Of a stretch of DNA of 64,000 nucleotides, positions 55,601-63,074 are shown piece by piece. Below the pieces are notes generated by a model that saw only the letters and a program-made list of their open reading frames with translations, had not been told where the DNA came from and searched no databases. The stretch comes from Pseudoalteromonas nigrifaciens (GTDB taxonomy: Bacteria; Pseudomonadota; Gammaproteobacteria; Enterobacterales; Alteromonadaceae): contig NZ_CP011036.1 in assembly GCF_002221505.1 (NCBI RefSeq), positions 992,001 through 1,056,000 of the forward strand, written 5' to 3'. Numbering within the stretch: position 1 is the first letter of the stretch; the number at the start of each line of letters is the position of its first letter. The translations under genes and the position numbers were made by a program.

Positions 55601-55627
55601 GAGCAAATGGCGAAGGACGAAAAATAA
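52619..55627 (+). CDS. Membrane GGDEF-EAL cyclic-di-GMP protein with Cache and PAS domains
   Basis: The protein has 1002 residues. Membrane helix at about 16-38, periplasmic Cache-type sensor domain (about 40-345), second helix (about 355-378), HAMP, PAS (about 450-560), GGDEF (about 570-730) with an intact GGDEF motif at 649-653, and EAL (about 740-1000) with EAL at 777-779 and DDFGTGYSS near 896. Both catalytic signatures are complete, so it could make or degrade c-di-GMP. It starts at a GTG (two in a row) after AAGG. Ligand unknown. Confidence 0.92.
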   Translation: MVYRRPPSRFGINSLSVKLSLLISAICLIAGVCAAALMLKSEEKQLVFEEHEVLKESNELLIKQFKNLLNTKIKVAQQANIVVGEQLFSDQSSLISNKVNTLQLNNDGTIRSASTDGLSAAFIPQTSYTPFYKQLISDSETLWKIISPPLTQDFFNFYLITKDNFIRIAPPNEALNAPANYTFTQSTRFNYAKALTNPQHRPVWSKVYYDTIWHKWAISLTVPIYKEGEFLGVTGSDIALKTLISQLPIGGKEKQLVVFDSQGQLLAHPNLTQSSYAQYGKAGKKLLPEDFIDPTLQVIVDDAIKMQRSEYADSFKLNNEAYIINIHKIDGLDWYVGVYKKRSSTFSALADLKMKFFGLFILYAILVALLLHQALYQLVLRRIHSLVYAVTNFGQGQLQIEFPKENKDEIGTLNGSFKDMTIEIRKLIDGLNQRIIEKEIAEKAARRLSKAVAFSGTGVVITDKNFVIEYVNPKMLEMTSFSEEHFNRAPLLSIIASEMAILIDDIDVDLRSRNCWRGDTLIESNNKAPIWVSLSISPIREDDGTITSYVASAQDISFVKESQRKMEQLAYFDTLTGLANRTFFRMQLRKSMALAERGHYAFALFYFDLDEFKRINDTLGHNAGDQLLVEVANRLKQRLRAEDTIARLGGDEFAILLSGIEHQEHATQVANTIQKTLNEPIQLGSNEVIISASIGITMAPYDSQEEDQLLKHADLAMYEAKAKGRNTFHFYSQELNTAANERLFIENELRQAIKDKQLTVYYQPQIDSRTQLIVGYEALLRWFHPTEGAIAPTKFIPIAEATGLIVELGEWVLHQACNFAVKLERQGRASNIAINLSARQFKDASLLPTLKKIIASTQVSAKSLHLELTESMLMGNVEAAIAQLHELKGLGVSISIDDFGTGYSSLSYLKRFPVDILKIDRSFIKDIPDDNNDMAITAAIIAMAQKLKLDVVAEGVETVEQVEFLKNNNCFIVQGYYFSPPIAERDLPTLFERLEQMAKDEK

Positions 55628-55642
55628 AATTAAAATGCGGGT

Positions 55643-55972
55643 TTAACCACCCGCAATTTTTACTTTAAAGGTTAAGCTTTCTAAAATAGCTTTTAGTTTA
55701 TCGCGATCATCACCTTGTACTTCAATAAGACCGTCTTTTACTGCGCCGCCTTGGCCCATTTTACTTTTAAGTGCTTTAGCTAATTTTTTTAAATCATGCT
55801 CTTTAGGATCGACTCCAACTACCAGCATAACGCCTTTGCCTTTGCGTCCTTTTGTTTGGCGCTCAATACGCACAAACCCGTCTTTAAATAGTTTACCTGC
55901 AACTTCTTTCTCTGGTTTTGGTTGCTCTATTCGCCCCGTTTGTGTTGAATATACTAAGTGACTATCGCTCAT
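55643..55972 (-). CDS. yciH: SUI1/YciH family translation factor homologue
   Basis: The protein has 109 residues from the ATG at 55972 (MSDSHLVYSTQTGRI), which matches the start of Escherichia YciH; an adjacent ATG at 55975 is possible. The SUI1/eIF1 fold is shown by RKGKGVMLVVGV and GQGGAVKDGLIEVQGD. It is thought to influence start-site fidelity in translation. Convergent to the GGDEF-EAL gene with only 15 bp between. Confidence 0.93.
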   Translation of the reverse strand: MSDSHLVYSTQTGRIEQPKPEKEVAGKLFKDGFVRIERQTKGRKGKGVMLVVGVDPKEHDLKKLAKALKSKMGQGGAVKDGLIEVQGDDRDKLKAILESLTFKVKIAGG

Positions 55973-56102
55973 CATTACCCTATACAAAAATTGAATCAAA
56001 CAATGGCGTAAATAATAGCAAATTTGTGTATTGATGTTTTTATTTTTGCTAATTAGTTTTAAACAGTTATATTTGATTCAAAGAATATTAATAGGACATA
56101 AT

Positions 56103-56408
56103 ATGAGTTTAACTAAAAGTATATCGGCCGATGCAGCTACGTTAACAATACATATAAAGGGTAAGTTTGACTTTAATTTAGTGCAATCTTTTCGCCAAGC
56201 GTATGCGCAAATAGATAAAAGCATTACTAAAGTAATTATCGACCTAAGGGAAACCGATTACATGGACAGCTCAGCATTAGGTATGCTGCTAAATATGCAA
56301 AAAAGCATAGATACACAGGTCAATAAATTTGAGATCAGCAACTGCCAACCACAATTAAAAAAAATATTACAAATATCTCGGTTTGATAAGAAGTTTGATA
56401 TTAGCTAG
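56103..56408 (+). CDS. STAS-domain anti-sigma factor antagonist (CrsA/HsbA-like)
   Basis: The protein has 101 residues from the ATG at 56103, which has AGGA 8 bases ahead; the frame is open further upstream without a credible start. The STAS motif DYMDSSALGMLL contains the phosphorylatable Ser. Such proteins are dephosphorylated and phosphorylated by partner-switching regulators; CrsA (Shewanella) and HsbA (Pseudomonas) pair with a REC-PP2C-kinase protein. Exactly that partner is the next gene, but a 264-bp mobile element now lies between. The final G of the TAG stop codon is the first base of that element. Confidence 0.88.
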   Translation: MSLTKSISADAATLTIHIKGKFDFNLVQSFRQAYAQIDKSITKVIIDLRETDYMDSSALGMLLNMQKSIDTQVNKFEISNCQPQLKKILQISRFDKKFDIS

Positions 56409-56671
56409 GGCCTGTTGACCTTTCAGGATTAAAATTTGTTCAATCTAGGGGCGATTAAATCGCGGCGCGAGGTTTGTAACCTAGTGGGCTAAGTAAAAAC
56501 CGAACAACAAAGAGTTAATCGTCCCTAGAAAGAACCCAAAGGGCAGCGCATGTTTGGCATTTATGCTGCGTTATCGCCTATTTATGGGGAATAACCACAC
56601 TACATAGGCTCTGCTTTGCCTAAATACCAAACATACTGCTGCAAATTTAACCTCGAAAGATAAACAGGCCC
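56408..56671. mobile_element. MITE-like element with 30-bp inverted ends and TA target duplication
   Basis: A 264-bp element without coding capacity. The ends are imperfect inverted repeats of about 30 bp (left GGGCCTGTTGACCTTTCAGG..., right read in reverse GGGCCTGTTTATCTTTCGAGG...). TA stands at both outer edges (56406-56407 and 56672-56673), the target duplication expected of IS630/Tc1-type transposition. Inside are two further long inverted repeats: CTAGGGGCGATTAA (56445) with TTAATCGTCCCTAG (56515), and GCAGCGCATGTTTGGCATTTA (56543, shown here in part) with 56621-56642. The RNA would fold into several arms. Confidence 0.8.
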
Positions 56672-56672
56672 T

Positions 56673-58322
56673 ATGATGCATATTTTAGTTGTTGATGATC
56701 AAGCCCTTAACCGAATATTACTGCAAAGGCTATTAACACAAGAAGGCTATACAGTTTCTTTGGCGTATAATGGTGTTGCCGCTCTAAAGATACTCGCGCA
56801 AACCCCAATTGATATTGTGCTACTTGATGTAGTAATGCCTATTATGGATGGCTTTGAAACGGCAAAAATAATAAAACAACGCTTTAACGATATTCATTTA
56901 CCTATTATTTTTATTACGGCACTGGATGATCACGCCAGCTTTGAGCGTTGTTTAGCGGTTGGCGGTGATGACTTTATTCAAAAGCCGTTCGAAAAAGTAA
57001 TTTTACACGCCAAAATTAAAGCCCACTGCAGAACCCGTGAATTAAGTAAAAAGGCTAACCAGCAAAAAATATTACTTGAGGAGCATCAAAATCAGCGTGA
57101 GCGAGAGTATGAAATTATTGAGCATATTTTTAATAACTCCCTCGAAAATCAAGATCAATTTAAAACCCACCTCGATTTTAATTTATCGCCTGCCACCATG
57201 TTTAACGGCGATATGTTTTTAGTCGCGCAAAGTCCTATAGGTAATTTATATTGCATGTTAGGTGATTTTACCGGTCATGGTTTAGCGGCGGCAATAGGCG
57301 CTTTACCTGCATCGCGTGTGTTTTACACTATGGTTAAAAAAGGTATGGCGTTACACGACATTGCCCGCGAATTAAACTTATTATTATACAATTTACTGCC
57401 CGGACATATGTTTTGCGCTGCAACTATTATAGAGCTAAGTGTATCTGGTAAAAGTATATCGGCATGGCTAGGCGGACTTCCCGATACTTACTTAATAGAT
57501 AAGCAAGGTAACCTTAAAAAAACGCTCGAATCGCAACATATGGCATTGGGTATATTAAACAATCAAGAGTTTGAACATGAGGTTATTCACTTTGAAGTAA
57601 ATGAGCAAACACGGCTTGTACTTGCAACCGATGGCATAATTGAAACAACGAATAAACAAGGTGTTTTTTTTAGTGAACTACGCTTTATCGAAACCTTAAA
57701 AATGAACCCGATGATCAGCAGCGAAAACATCGTTAATAGCGTAAGTCAGTTTGCTGATGGTACTAAACAACAAGACGATATAAGCATAGTGTTACTCAAT
57801 TGTTTACCACTAAGTGTAAAGCCGGAACCCAGAGAGGCATTTTCTAAATTAGCGTTTAATATGTCATTGAGTTTAGATTCGAAGCAAATAAAAAACACCG
57901 ATCCGGTTTATGATTTAGTAAATATGCTCAGCAGTATTAGTGGCTTAAAAGCACATAGAGCGAATATATTTTTACTCCTATCGGAGGCATACAATAATGC
58001 GCTTGATCATGGTGTACTTAAATTAGACTCACAATTAAAAACTCAAGATGATGGCTTTTTTAAATATTATGAATTGCGCGCAAAAAAACTTGCAGAACTT
58101 AGTAATGCAAAACTCTCTATAGATGTAAGTTACTGCCCTGATAGCTTGAACTTATACTTTATTATTTGCGACAGCGGCTGCGGGTACACTCACCAGCAAG
58201 ATACCCTGTTTAATGACGCAGCTGAGTTTGGTCGCGGGCTGTCACTGCTTGACGAAATAGCACAGAGAGTGACTTATAACAGCAGTGGGAACCAAGTTGA
58301 AATGTGTTATAAGTTGAGCTAG
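56673..58322 (+). CDS. REC-PP2C-HATPase partner-switching regulator (CrsR/HsbR-like)
   Basis: The protein has 549 residues. Receiver domain (1-120; phosphoacceptor in IVLLDVVMP), SpoIIE/PP2C phosphatase (about 150-385; GDFTGHG, LATDGIIE, QQDDIS metal-site motifs) and an RsbW-type HATPase kinase domain (about 410-549; EAYNNALDHG and CDSGCGY). All catalytic motifs look intact, so it can both phosphorylate and dephosphorylate the STAS partner. CrsR of Shewanella binds RpoS through such a kinase domain; HsbR of Pseudomonas acts on FlgM/HsbA. The ATG directly abuts the mobile element and has only a weak AGG ahead of it. Confidence 0.88.
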   Translation: MMHILVVDDQALNRILLQRLLTQEGYTVSLAYNGVAALKILAQTPIDIVLLDVVMPIMDGFETAKIIKQRFNDIHLPIIFITALDDHASFERCLAVGGDDFIQKPFEKVILHAKIKAHCRTRELSKKANQQKILLEEHQNQREREYEIIEHIFNNSLENQDQFKTHLDFNLSPATMFNGDMFLVAQSPIGNLYCMLGDFTGHGLAAAIGALPASRVFYTMVKKGMALHDIARELNLLLYNLLPGHMFCAATIIELSVSGKSISAWLGGLPDTYLIDKQGNLKKTLESQHMALGILNNQEFEHEVIHFEVNEQTRLVLATDGIIETTNKQGVFFSELRFIETLKMNPMISSENIVNSVSQFADGTKQQDDISIVLLNCLPLSVKPEPREAFSKLAFNMSLSLDSKQIKNTDPVYDLVNMLSSISGLKAHRANIFLLLSEAYNNALDHGVLKLDSQLKTQDDGFFKYYELRAKKLAELSNAKLSIDVSYCPDSLNLYFIICDSGCGYTHQQDTLFNDAAEFGRGLSLLDEIAQRVTYNSSGNQVEMCYKLS

Positions 58323-58377
58323 CACTGTAAAAAAATCCATGCTAATATTTGCACACTATAGAAGTATGGATGGCCAA

Positions 58378-59037
58378 ATGATTAGTTCCTATTTACAACA
58401 AGCACAACTCAGTGCTGACACCCGTTTAATTTCAGCAGAGCTAACAGCGCTTGAGCAAGCACTTGCAAGCACTAGCTTGCCTGAAGTTCGCTGGCATTAT
58501 CAAATTCCACAGTTAGGTGAGGGCGGAGCATGTAGTTTATTTGGTTATCTGCAAGATGAACCGTTTAAGTTAACTACTTACGTAACTAACAATGAGCAAA
58601 CGCACACTAAGCTTGCTAACTTACAGGCTATTGTAAACTACATACAGCAGCAAACTGGGGTTGATTGGTATGGTATTTATCAAACTCACGATACTGCACA
58701 GGGTAAACAGCTTTTAAAGTTAGCTTATCATGGCGCGCCAAGTAGGCCGCTTTTTCCGCTTACAGCCGATTTTGCCGCGGGCAGTAACAACGTGCAAGTT
58801 GCGCTCTCTAAAACGGGCCGTATTATTAATAATGTTGAGCAATACTTAAGCCAAGGAGGGGAGTATTATACTTGCGACCCAAAGGTTAAGTCTGAGGTGT
58901 GCTTACCTTTATTTAATAGGAGTGGTGAATGCGTAGGAATTATTGATGCTGAGGCGTTTCATAATGATTTTTTTGATGAAAAAGTACTCGCAGTCCTAAT
59001 TGCATGCTGTATTAAAATTCCTCAATTTTTAGTTTAA
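58378..59037 (+). CDS. GAF domain protein, free-methionine sulfoxide reductase-like
   Basis: The ATG at 58378 (219 residues) has GGA at good spacing; two ATGs upstream (58339 and 58366) are possible. A GAF domain fills about residues 80-219: VDWYGIYQT, then CDPKVKSEVCLPLFN and GECVGIIDAEA, which resemble the fRMsr (YebR) type of GAF. The catalytic Cys set is not obviously complete, so the activity is uncertain. The N-terminal 80 residues are not recognised. A decayed copy of the last 83 bp of the gene lies just downstream. Confidence 0.78.
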   Translation: MISSYLQQAQLSADTRLISAELTALEQALASTSLPEVRWHYQIPQLGEGGACSLFGYLQDEPFKLTTYVTNNEQTHTKLANLQAIVNYIQQQTGVDWYGIYQTHDTAQGKQLLKLAYHGAPSRPLFPLTADFAAGSNNVQVALSKTGRIINNVEQYLSQGGEYYTCDPKVKSEVCLPLFNRSGECVGIIDAEAFHNDFFDEKVLAVLIACCIKIPQFLV

Positions 59038-59058
59038 ATAACAAAAATAGACTATGTT

Positions 59059-59142
59059 GAGGTTTTTAATAATGATTTTTTGCATGCACAAGGTATTAAC
59101 TGTATTAATGGCATGCTGTATTAAAATTCCTCACTTTTTTGT
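59059..59142 (+). pseudogene. Relic of the 3' end of a GAF gene paralogue
   Basis: Aligns with 58951-59033, the end of the GAF gene. The shared run GCATGCTGTATTAAAATT is identical. In the matching frame it reads KVLTVLMACCIKIPHFFV against KVLAVLIACCIKIPQFLV in the gene, so it was once coding; a one-base insertion near the start breaks the frame. The differences are those of a diverged homologue rather than a fresh tandem duplication. Confidence 0.75.
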
Positions 59143-59226
59143 ACCAATAACACTAGTCAACCTAGCGTGTTTTTATGATAAGCTTAAGCTCACACCAACC
59201 CCCTAAATAATGATAAGAGATAGTCA

Positions 59227-60420
59227 ATGTTCTCAGTATTAAAACCATTACCCACAGATCCTATTCTTGGCCTTATGGCGGCCTATAAGCAAGATACTAA
59301 CCCTAATAAAATTGATTTAGGTGTGGGTGTCTATAAAGATGAGCTAGGCAATACACCGGTACTTAAAGCGGTAAAAAAAGCAGAAGCGTTTCGTTTAGAA
59401 AATGAAACCAGCAAATCTTATATTGGTTTAGCGGGTAATTTAGATTACTGCCAAAAAATGGAAAGCTTACTATTAGGTGAGCACAAAACATTACTAGCTA
59501 ACCGTGTACGTACGGCGCAAGCGCCAGGTGGTACTGGGGCATTACGTGTTGCTGCTGAATTTATTATGCGTTGTAATCCAAAAGCAACAGTGTGGGTAAC
59601 TACGCCAACATGGGCTAATCATATTAGCTTATTTGAAGCAGCGGGCTTAACAGTAAAAGAATACCCTTATTACGATTACGAAAATAAAGACTTATTATTT
59701 GATGAGATGATCAACACACTTAAGCAAGTGCCTAAAGGCGATGTGGTTTTACTACATGCGTGTTGTCATAACCCAAGTGGTATGGATTTAAACGAAGCAC
59801 AGTGGAAGGTAGTTGCTGAGCTTGCAAAAGAAGTGGGCTTTACGCCGCTTGTTGATATTGCATACCAAGGTTTTGGCTCTTCACTAGAAGAAGATGCACG
59901 TGGTTTACGTATTTTAGCTGACGCAGTTGAAGAGTTAATTATTTGTTCTTCATGTTCTAAAAACTTTGGTCTTTACCGCGAACGTATTGGTGCGTGTTCA
60001 CTAATTGCAAAAGACAGCGCAACTGCTGATATTTCAAACTCAGTATTACTTAGTGTTGTACGTAGTATTTATTCAATGCCGCCAGCGCATGGTGCTGACA
60101 TTGTAAATACAATTTTAAGCAGCACTGAGCTTACGCAAATGTGGCATCAAGAGCTTGATGAAATGCGTAGCCGTATAAATGGTTTACGTACACAAATTAA
60201 AGAAACACTAGCGACTAAAGACATAGCGCAAGACTTCTCGTTTATTGAGCGTCAGCACGGTATGTTTTCTTTCTTAGGAATTAATAAAGAGCAAATTACT
60301 CGCCTACAAAAAGAGTACGGCATTTATATTGTTGGCTCAAGTCGTGTAAACGTAGCGGGCGTGAGTGATGCAAATATTGAATACTTTGCAAATGCAGTTG
60401 CCGACGTATGTAAATCATAA
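59227..60420 (+). CDS. Aromatic/aspartate aminotransferase (class I)
   Basis: The protein has 397 residues, the same length as Escherichia TyrB and close to AspC. PLP-dependent fold type I: the Schiff-base Lys is in SCSKNFGLYRER, the phosphate site in APGGTGALR, and CCHNPSGMD holds the conserved Asn. Sequence starts MFSVLKPLPTDPILGLMAAY as in the AspC/TyrB family. It transaminates aspartate and/or aromatic 2-oxo acids; substrate preference cannot be read from sequence. It would complete Tyr/Phe synthesis begun by tyrA/pheA some 8 kb away. Confidence 0.92.
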   Translation: MFSVLKPLPTDPILGLMAAYKQDTNPNKIDLGVGVYKDELGNTPVLKAVKKAEAFRLENETSKSYIGLAGNLDYCQKMESLLLGEHKTLLANRVRTAQAPGGTGALRVAAEFIMRCNPKATVWVTTPTWANHISLFEAAGLTVKEYPYYDYENKDLLFDEMINTLKQVPKGDVVLLHACCHNPSGMDLNEAQWKVVAELAKEVGFTPLVDIAYQGFGSSLEEDARGLRILADAVEELIICSSCSKNFGLYRERIGACSLIAKDSATADISNSVLLSVVRSIYSMPPAHGADIVNTILSSTELTQMWHQELDEMRSRINGLRTQIKETLATKDIAQDFSFIERQHGMFSFLGINKEQITRLQKEYGIYIVGSSRVNVAGVSDANIEYFANAVADVCKS

Positions 60421-60423
60421 TAG

Positions 60424-60622
60424 TTAACCTGAACTCTGGTTAAGAGATTTACTAACATATTGAATCATCGTTATATTTAATTTTATTTTCTCTAGCCAGA
60501 GGTTTTCAGTGAAAACAAGGCGAATTTACGCGTCAATAGCTGGCCTATTGCAAGTAAATTCAACGCAGTTAGCGCTGAAAACAGCTGCTTGAGATAAGTT
60601 TATTATCCGGAGCTCAGGTTAG
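60424..60622. mobile_element. MITE-like palindromic repeat element of about 200 bp
   Basis: Ends are 20-bp imperfect inverted repeats with 16 of 20 matches: TTAACCTGAACTCTGGTTAA on the left (60424-60443) and, in reverse, CTAACCTGAGCTCCGGATAA on the right (60603-60622). TAGTTAA occurs at both edges (60421-60427 and 60620-60626) and may be a target duplication. Inside, three nested stems occur: GTTTTCAG/CTGAAAAC, GAATTTAC/GTAAATTC and CAATAG/CTATTG. No coding capacity. The left end recurs alone at 48518. Confidence 0.75.
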
Positions 60623-60640
60623 TTAAATTATTTAACTAAA

Positions 60641-60670
60641 AAACCGCACAACCTTAGGTTAGTGCGGTTT
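60641..60670. terminator. Bidirectional terminator
   Basis: AAACCGCAC / GTGCGGTTT, 9-bp stem with a 12-base loop containing its own small palindrome, between the aminotransferase and the Tim44-like gene. Confidence 0.85.
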
Positions 60671-60692
60671 ATTTTTGCCTCGTATTTAGAGC

Positions 60693-61544
60693 CTATGCGT
60701 CTATTAAATCTTCAACGCCAACAATCAGCCAAGGTGCATCAGTAAGCGTTAAACGCTCTAAATGCCAAATTTCTAAAATAGGTTGTTCTTGTTTATCTGC
60801 TAAATCGCGATACTTACCTTTAAAGCGTACGCTTACTTGCCACTTGTCAGTCAGCGTATCTGCGCGTACTAGTTCTGCATCTATAAACATCACTTCAGTA
60901 GCTACGCTTGTAATTGCTTCGCGCTCTGCTTTAAATTCGGCCACTAATTCAGGGCTTAAATACTCAGCCATAGTGTGATAATCAGCTTCGTTCCACGCAT
61001 TTTGTAGTGTGTGGTAATGCTCACGAGCACCTTGTAAAAAGCCGTTTGTATCAAAGCCAGGCGGTAAGTTAAAAGGCACATCGTCGCCGTGCGCAGTACT
61101 ATTAGCAAATCCTGTACTTGTTGTTTGTTCATGCTCAATAGGTGCTTGTTTAAATGCATTTTGTGACATGCCAGCACTGGCCAGTTGAGGCGACTGCCTT
61201 GCGCGCATAAAGCCACGAACAAGTTTAAATATTATAAAGGCTGCACCCGCAAGTAAAATCATCTCTAGCAGCTGAAACCCTTCAAAATCACCACCTAACA
61301 TAGCAGCAATTAAGCCACCAGCAAGCAGTCCACCAAATACACCCGCCATAATGCCTTTTTTATTAGATGCTGGCTTTGCCGCAGGCGCAACTGCCTTGGT
61401 ATCTGTTTGTTGCTTTTGTGCGGTTTGTTGCGTAGCTGGAGTTTTACCACGTTTGCTACTACCAAACTTTTTACGTGCTTGTGCATCAAAGCTTGCAGTC
61501 ATTAGCAAGGCCAACAAAGATAAAATAACGACAAAATTCTTCAT
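60693..61544 (-). CDS. Tim44-like domain membrane protein
   Basis: The protein has 283 residues. N-terminal signal/anchor (NFVVILSLLALLMTASFDAQA), a Lys/Gln/Thr-rich linker, a glycine-rich membrane segment (GIMAGVFGGLLAGGLIAAMLGG, read in parts) followed by LLEMILLAGAAFIIFKLV, and a C-terminal Tim44-like domain (about residues 160-283; FLQGAREHYHTLQNAWNEADY). Bacterial homologues are membrane bound; the function is not established. The family is widespread in proteobacteria next to unrelated genes. Confidence 0.82.
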   Translation of the reverse strand: MKNFVVILSLLALLMTASFDAQARKKFGSSKRGKTPATQQTAQKQQTDTKAVAPAAKPASNKKGIMAGVFGGLLAGGLIAAMLGGDFEGFQLLEMILLAGAAFIIFKLVRGFMRARQSPQLASAGMSQNAFKQAPIEHEQTTSTGFANSTAHGDDVPFNLPPGFDTNGFLQGAREHYHTLQNAWNEADYHTMAEYLSPELVAEFKAEREAITSVATEVMFIDAELVRADTLTDKWQVSVRFKGKYRDLADKQEQPILEIWHLERLTLTDAPWLIVGVEDLIDA

Positions 61545-61661
61545 GAAAATCCTTAAATAAAATAAAGTGTCGATTATACCTATAGAAATATTATTTACTT
61601 TAAAAATCAGTTGGCTGGTTGGTAATATTTAAGGGGCAGGAGTAAATTACTAAACATTAAG

Positions 61662-61690
61662 CGCACCGCTTAGCTGGTCTAAGCGGTGCG
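61662..61690 (-). terminator. Probable terminator after the DUF3379 gene
   Basis: CGCACCGCTTAG / CTAAGCGGTGCG, 12-bp stem and 5-base loop, 14 bp beyond the minus-strand stop. The T-tract on the minus strand is poor. Confidence 0.65.
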
Positions 61691-61703
61691 AGAAGCTACA
61701 AGG

Positions 61704-62459
61704 TTACAGCCAGCGAATAGCGCCAGAAACACGTTCATTATACATATTCACCGGCGCACCTAAGCTGGCAATTAATACGGTATCGGCTTGTTGGCCTCTA
61801 TTAATATGGCCTTCAAATCTGTCATCATGAAAGTCATCAGAGCCCATTTCAAACACTTTATTTTTAGTTGGCACAATAAATACCGTCATAGGGCCAAAGT
61901 CAGATTCAAACACTAAATGTATGCCTTTCTCCCCTTTAAAGTCACAAAACATAGCGTAAGTAATTTTACCGGGTAGCTCACTTAATTGTCCGCCAAGTAA
62001 GGCGAGCTTTTCATTCACGCTTTGCAGGCTAATTGCTTGTGTTTTATCGAGAGAATTTATTTCGTGATAAACGTGGGCTAAAGCATGCTCACCTGCGCCA
62101 TAGGTATTTTGCTCAGAACTAAAAAAGAATGCACTTATAGTAACAACAAACGAAGCGGCTAGGGCTAAATGTACTCGGTCAAACTTAAAGCGCGATCGCG
62201 ATGCAATAACGTTTTTATTAGCCGGTATTTGCGCTTGTTGCTGTGCTTTTTCTTTTAAAGAGGTGTTTAAAAGAATTCGCTCGGCTAGGTTTTCAGGTAC
62301 CGGAACGTCATTAGCTGCACTTTGTAAATATTTATCGAAATCTTTCATGTCGTTAATAAACCGTTGTCGCTCTGAGTTGTCTTTAGCAAACTCGGTAAGC
62401 TCATTGTCAATATCGTTTGGCTGCGCAATAGTGCGGCGACGAAACTCAAGCTCATCCAT
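61704..62459 (-). CDS. DUF3379 protein, probable anti-sigma factor
   Basis: The protein has 251 residues: a soluble N-terminal part (about 1-92), one membrane helix (VHLALAASFVVTISAFFF, about 93-110) and a periplasmic C-terminal domain. This topology and the overlap with an ECF sigma gene (TAATG) mark it as the membrane partner that would hold the sigma factor. DUF3379 genes regularly follow such sigma genes in Alteromonadales and Vibrionales. The direct binding is inferred from context. Confidence 0.78.
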   Translation of the reverse strand: MDELEFRRRTIAQPNDIDNELTEFAKDNSERQRFINDMKDFDKYLQSAANDVPVPENLAERILLNTSLKEKAQQQAQIPANKNVIASRSRFKFDRVHLALAASFVVTISAFFFSSEQNTYGAGEHALAHVYHEINSLDKTQAISLQSVNEKLALLGGQLSELPGKITYAMFCDFKGEKGIHLVFESDFGPMTVFIVPTKNKVFEMGSDDFHDDRFEGHINRGQQADTVLIASLGAPVNMYNERVSGAIRWL

Positions 62460-63016
62460 TATTTTGATGCCCCTTTAAGTTGCTCATCATCACGGCTTAA
62501 AGCCTCTTTAAGTTGGTTTCTAGCACGGTATAGGCGTGTAATTACCGTGTTTTTGTTTAAATCGAGTATATTTGCAATTTCTTCGCCTGAGCAGCCCATT
62601 ACTACTTGCAGTAATAATGGCTCTTTGTATTCATCAGGCAAGAGTGCTATTTGGCGTTGAATAACAGTTTGCTCCATTTCATCGTCTAAAGAGTGGCTGG
62701 TTTCATCAACCAATAATTCATCTTCTATATCGCTATAATCAAATTGTTTGCGCTCAAATCGTCGCGCGTTTTCGCGACGTAAAATCGTAAGTAACCACGA
62801 CTTTGCTGCTTTTTGATCCAGTAAAGAGTCGAGCGAGCGCCAGGCACGCAAAAAAGTCTCTTGTACTAAGTCATCGGCAATGTGTGGATCACGGCATAAC
62901 CAATAGGCAAAGCGGTAAAGCTCTTTATGGTAAACATGAACCAAGGCTTCGTAGCGCTTTTGCTTTTGTGCCATATCAATTAAGACCTGATTATTCGATT
63001 TTTTATTTCCAAACAT
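62459..63016 (-). CDS. ECF-type RNA polymerase sigma factor
   Basis: The protein has 185 residues: sigma-70 region 2 (LVHVYHKELYRFAYWL and DLVQETFLRAWRSLD) and region 4 (LPDEYKEPLLLQ then CSGEEIANILDLNKNTVITRLYRARN, read in parts). Region 1.1 and 3 are absent, as in ECF sigma factors. Co-transcribed with its putative anti-sigma partner. Its target promoters are unknown; an autoregulated promoter should lie in the 58-bp gap to the bat gene. Confidence 0.88.
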   Translation of the reverse strand: MFGNKKSNNQVLIDMAQKQKRYEALVHVYHKELYRFAYWLCRDPHIADDLVQETFLRAWRSLDSLLDQKAAKSWLLTILRRENARRFERKQFDYSDIEDELLVDETSHSLDDEMEQTVIQRQIALLPDEYKEPLLLQVVMGCSGEEIANILDLNKNTVITRLYRARNQLKEALSRDDEQLKGASK

Positions 63017-63074
63017 AAGTTCTTTTTTAGTTAAATATTATTTAATATAATAAAAGGTCTACACGCATTAAAAT

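Noticed and set aside
58951..59142. Simple tandem repeat
   Set aside because: The second unit is diverged with conservative amino acid changes and a frameshift; a gene relic explains it better than slippage.
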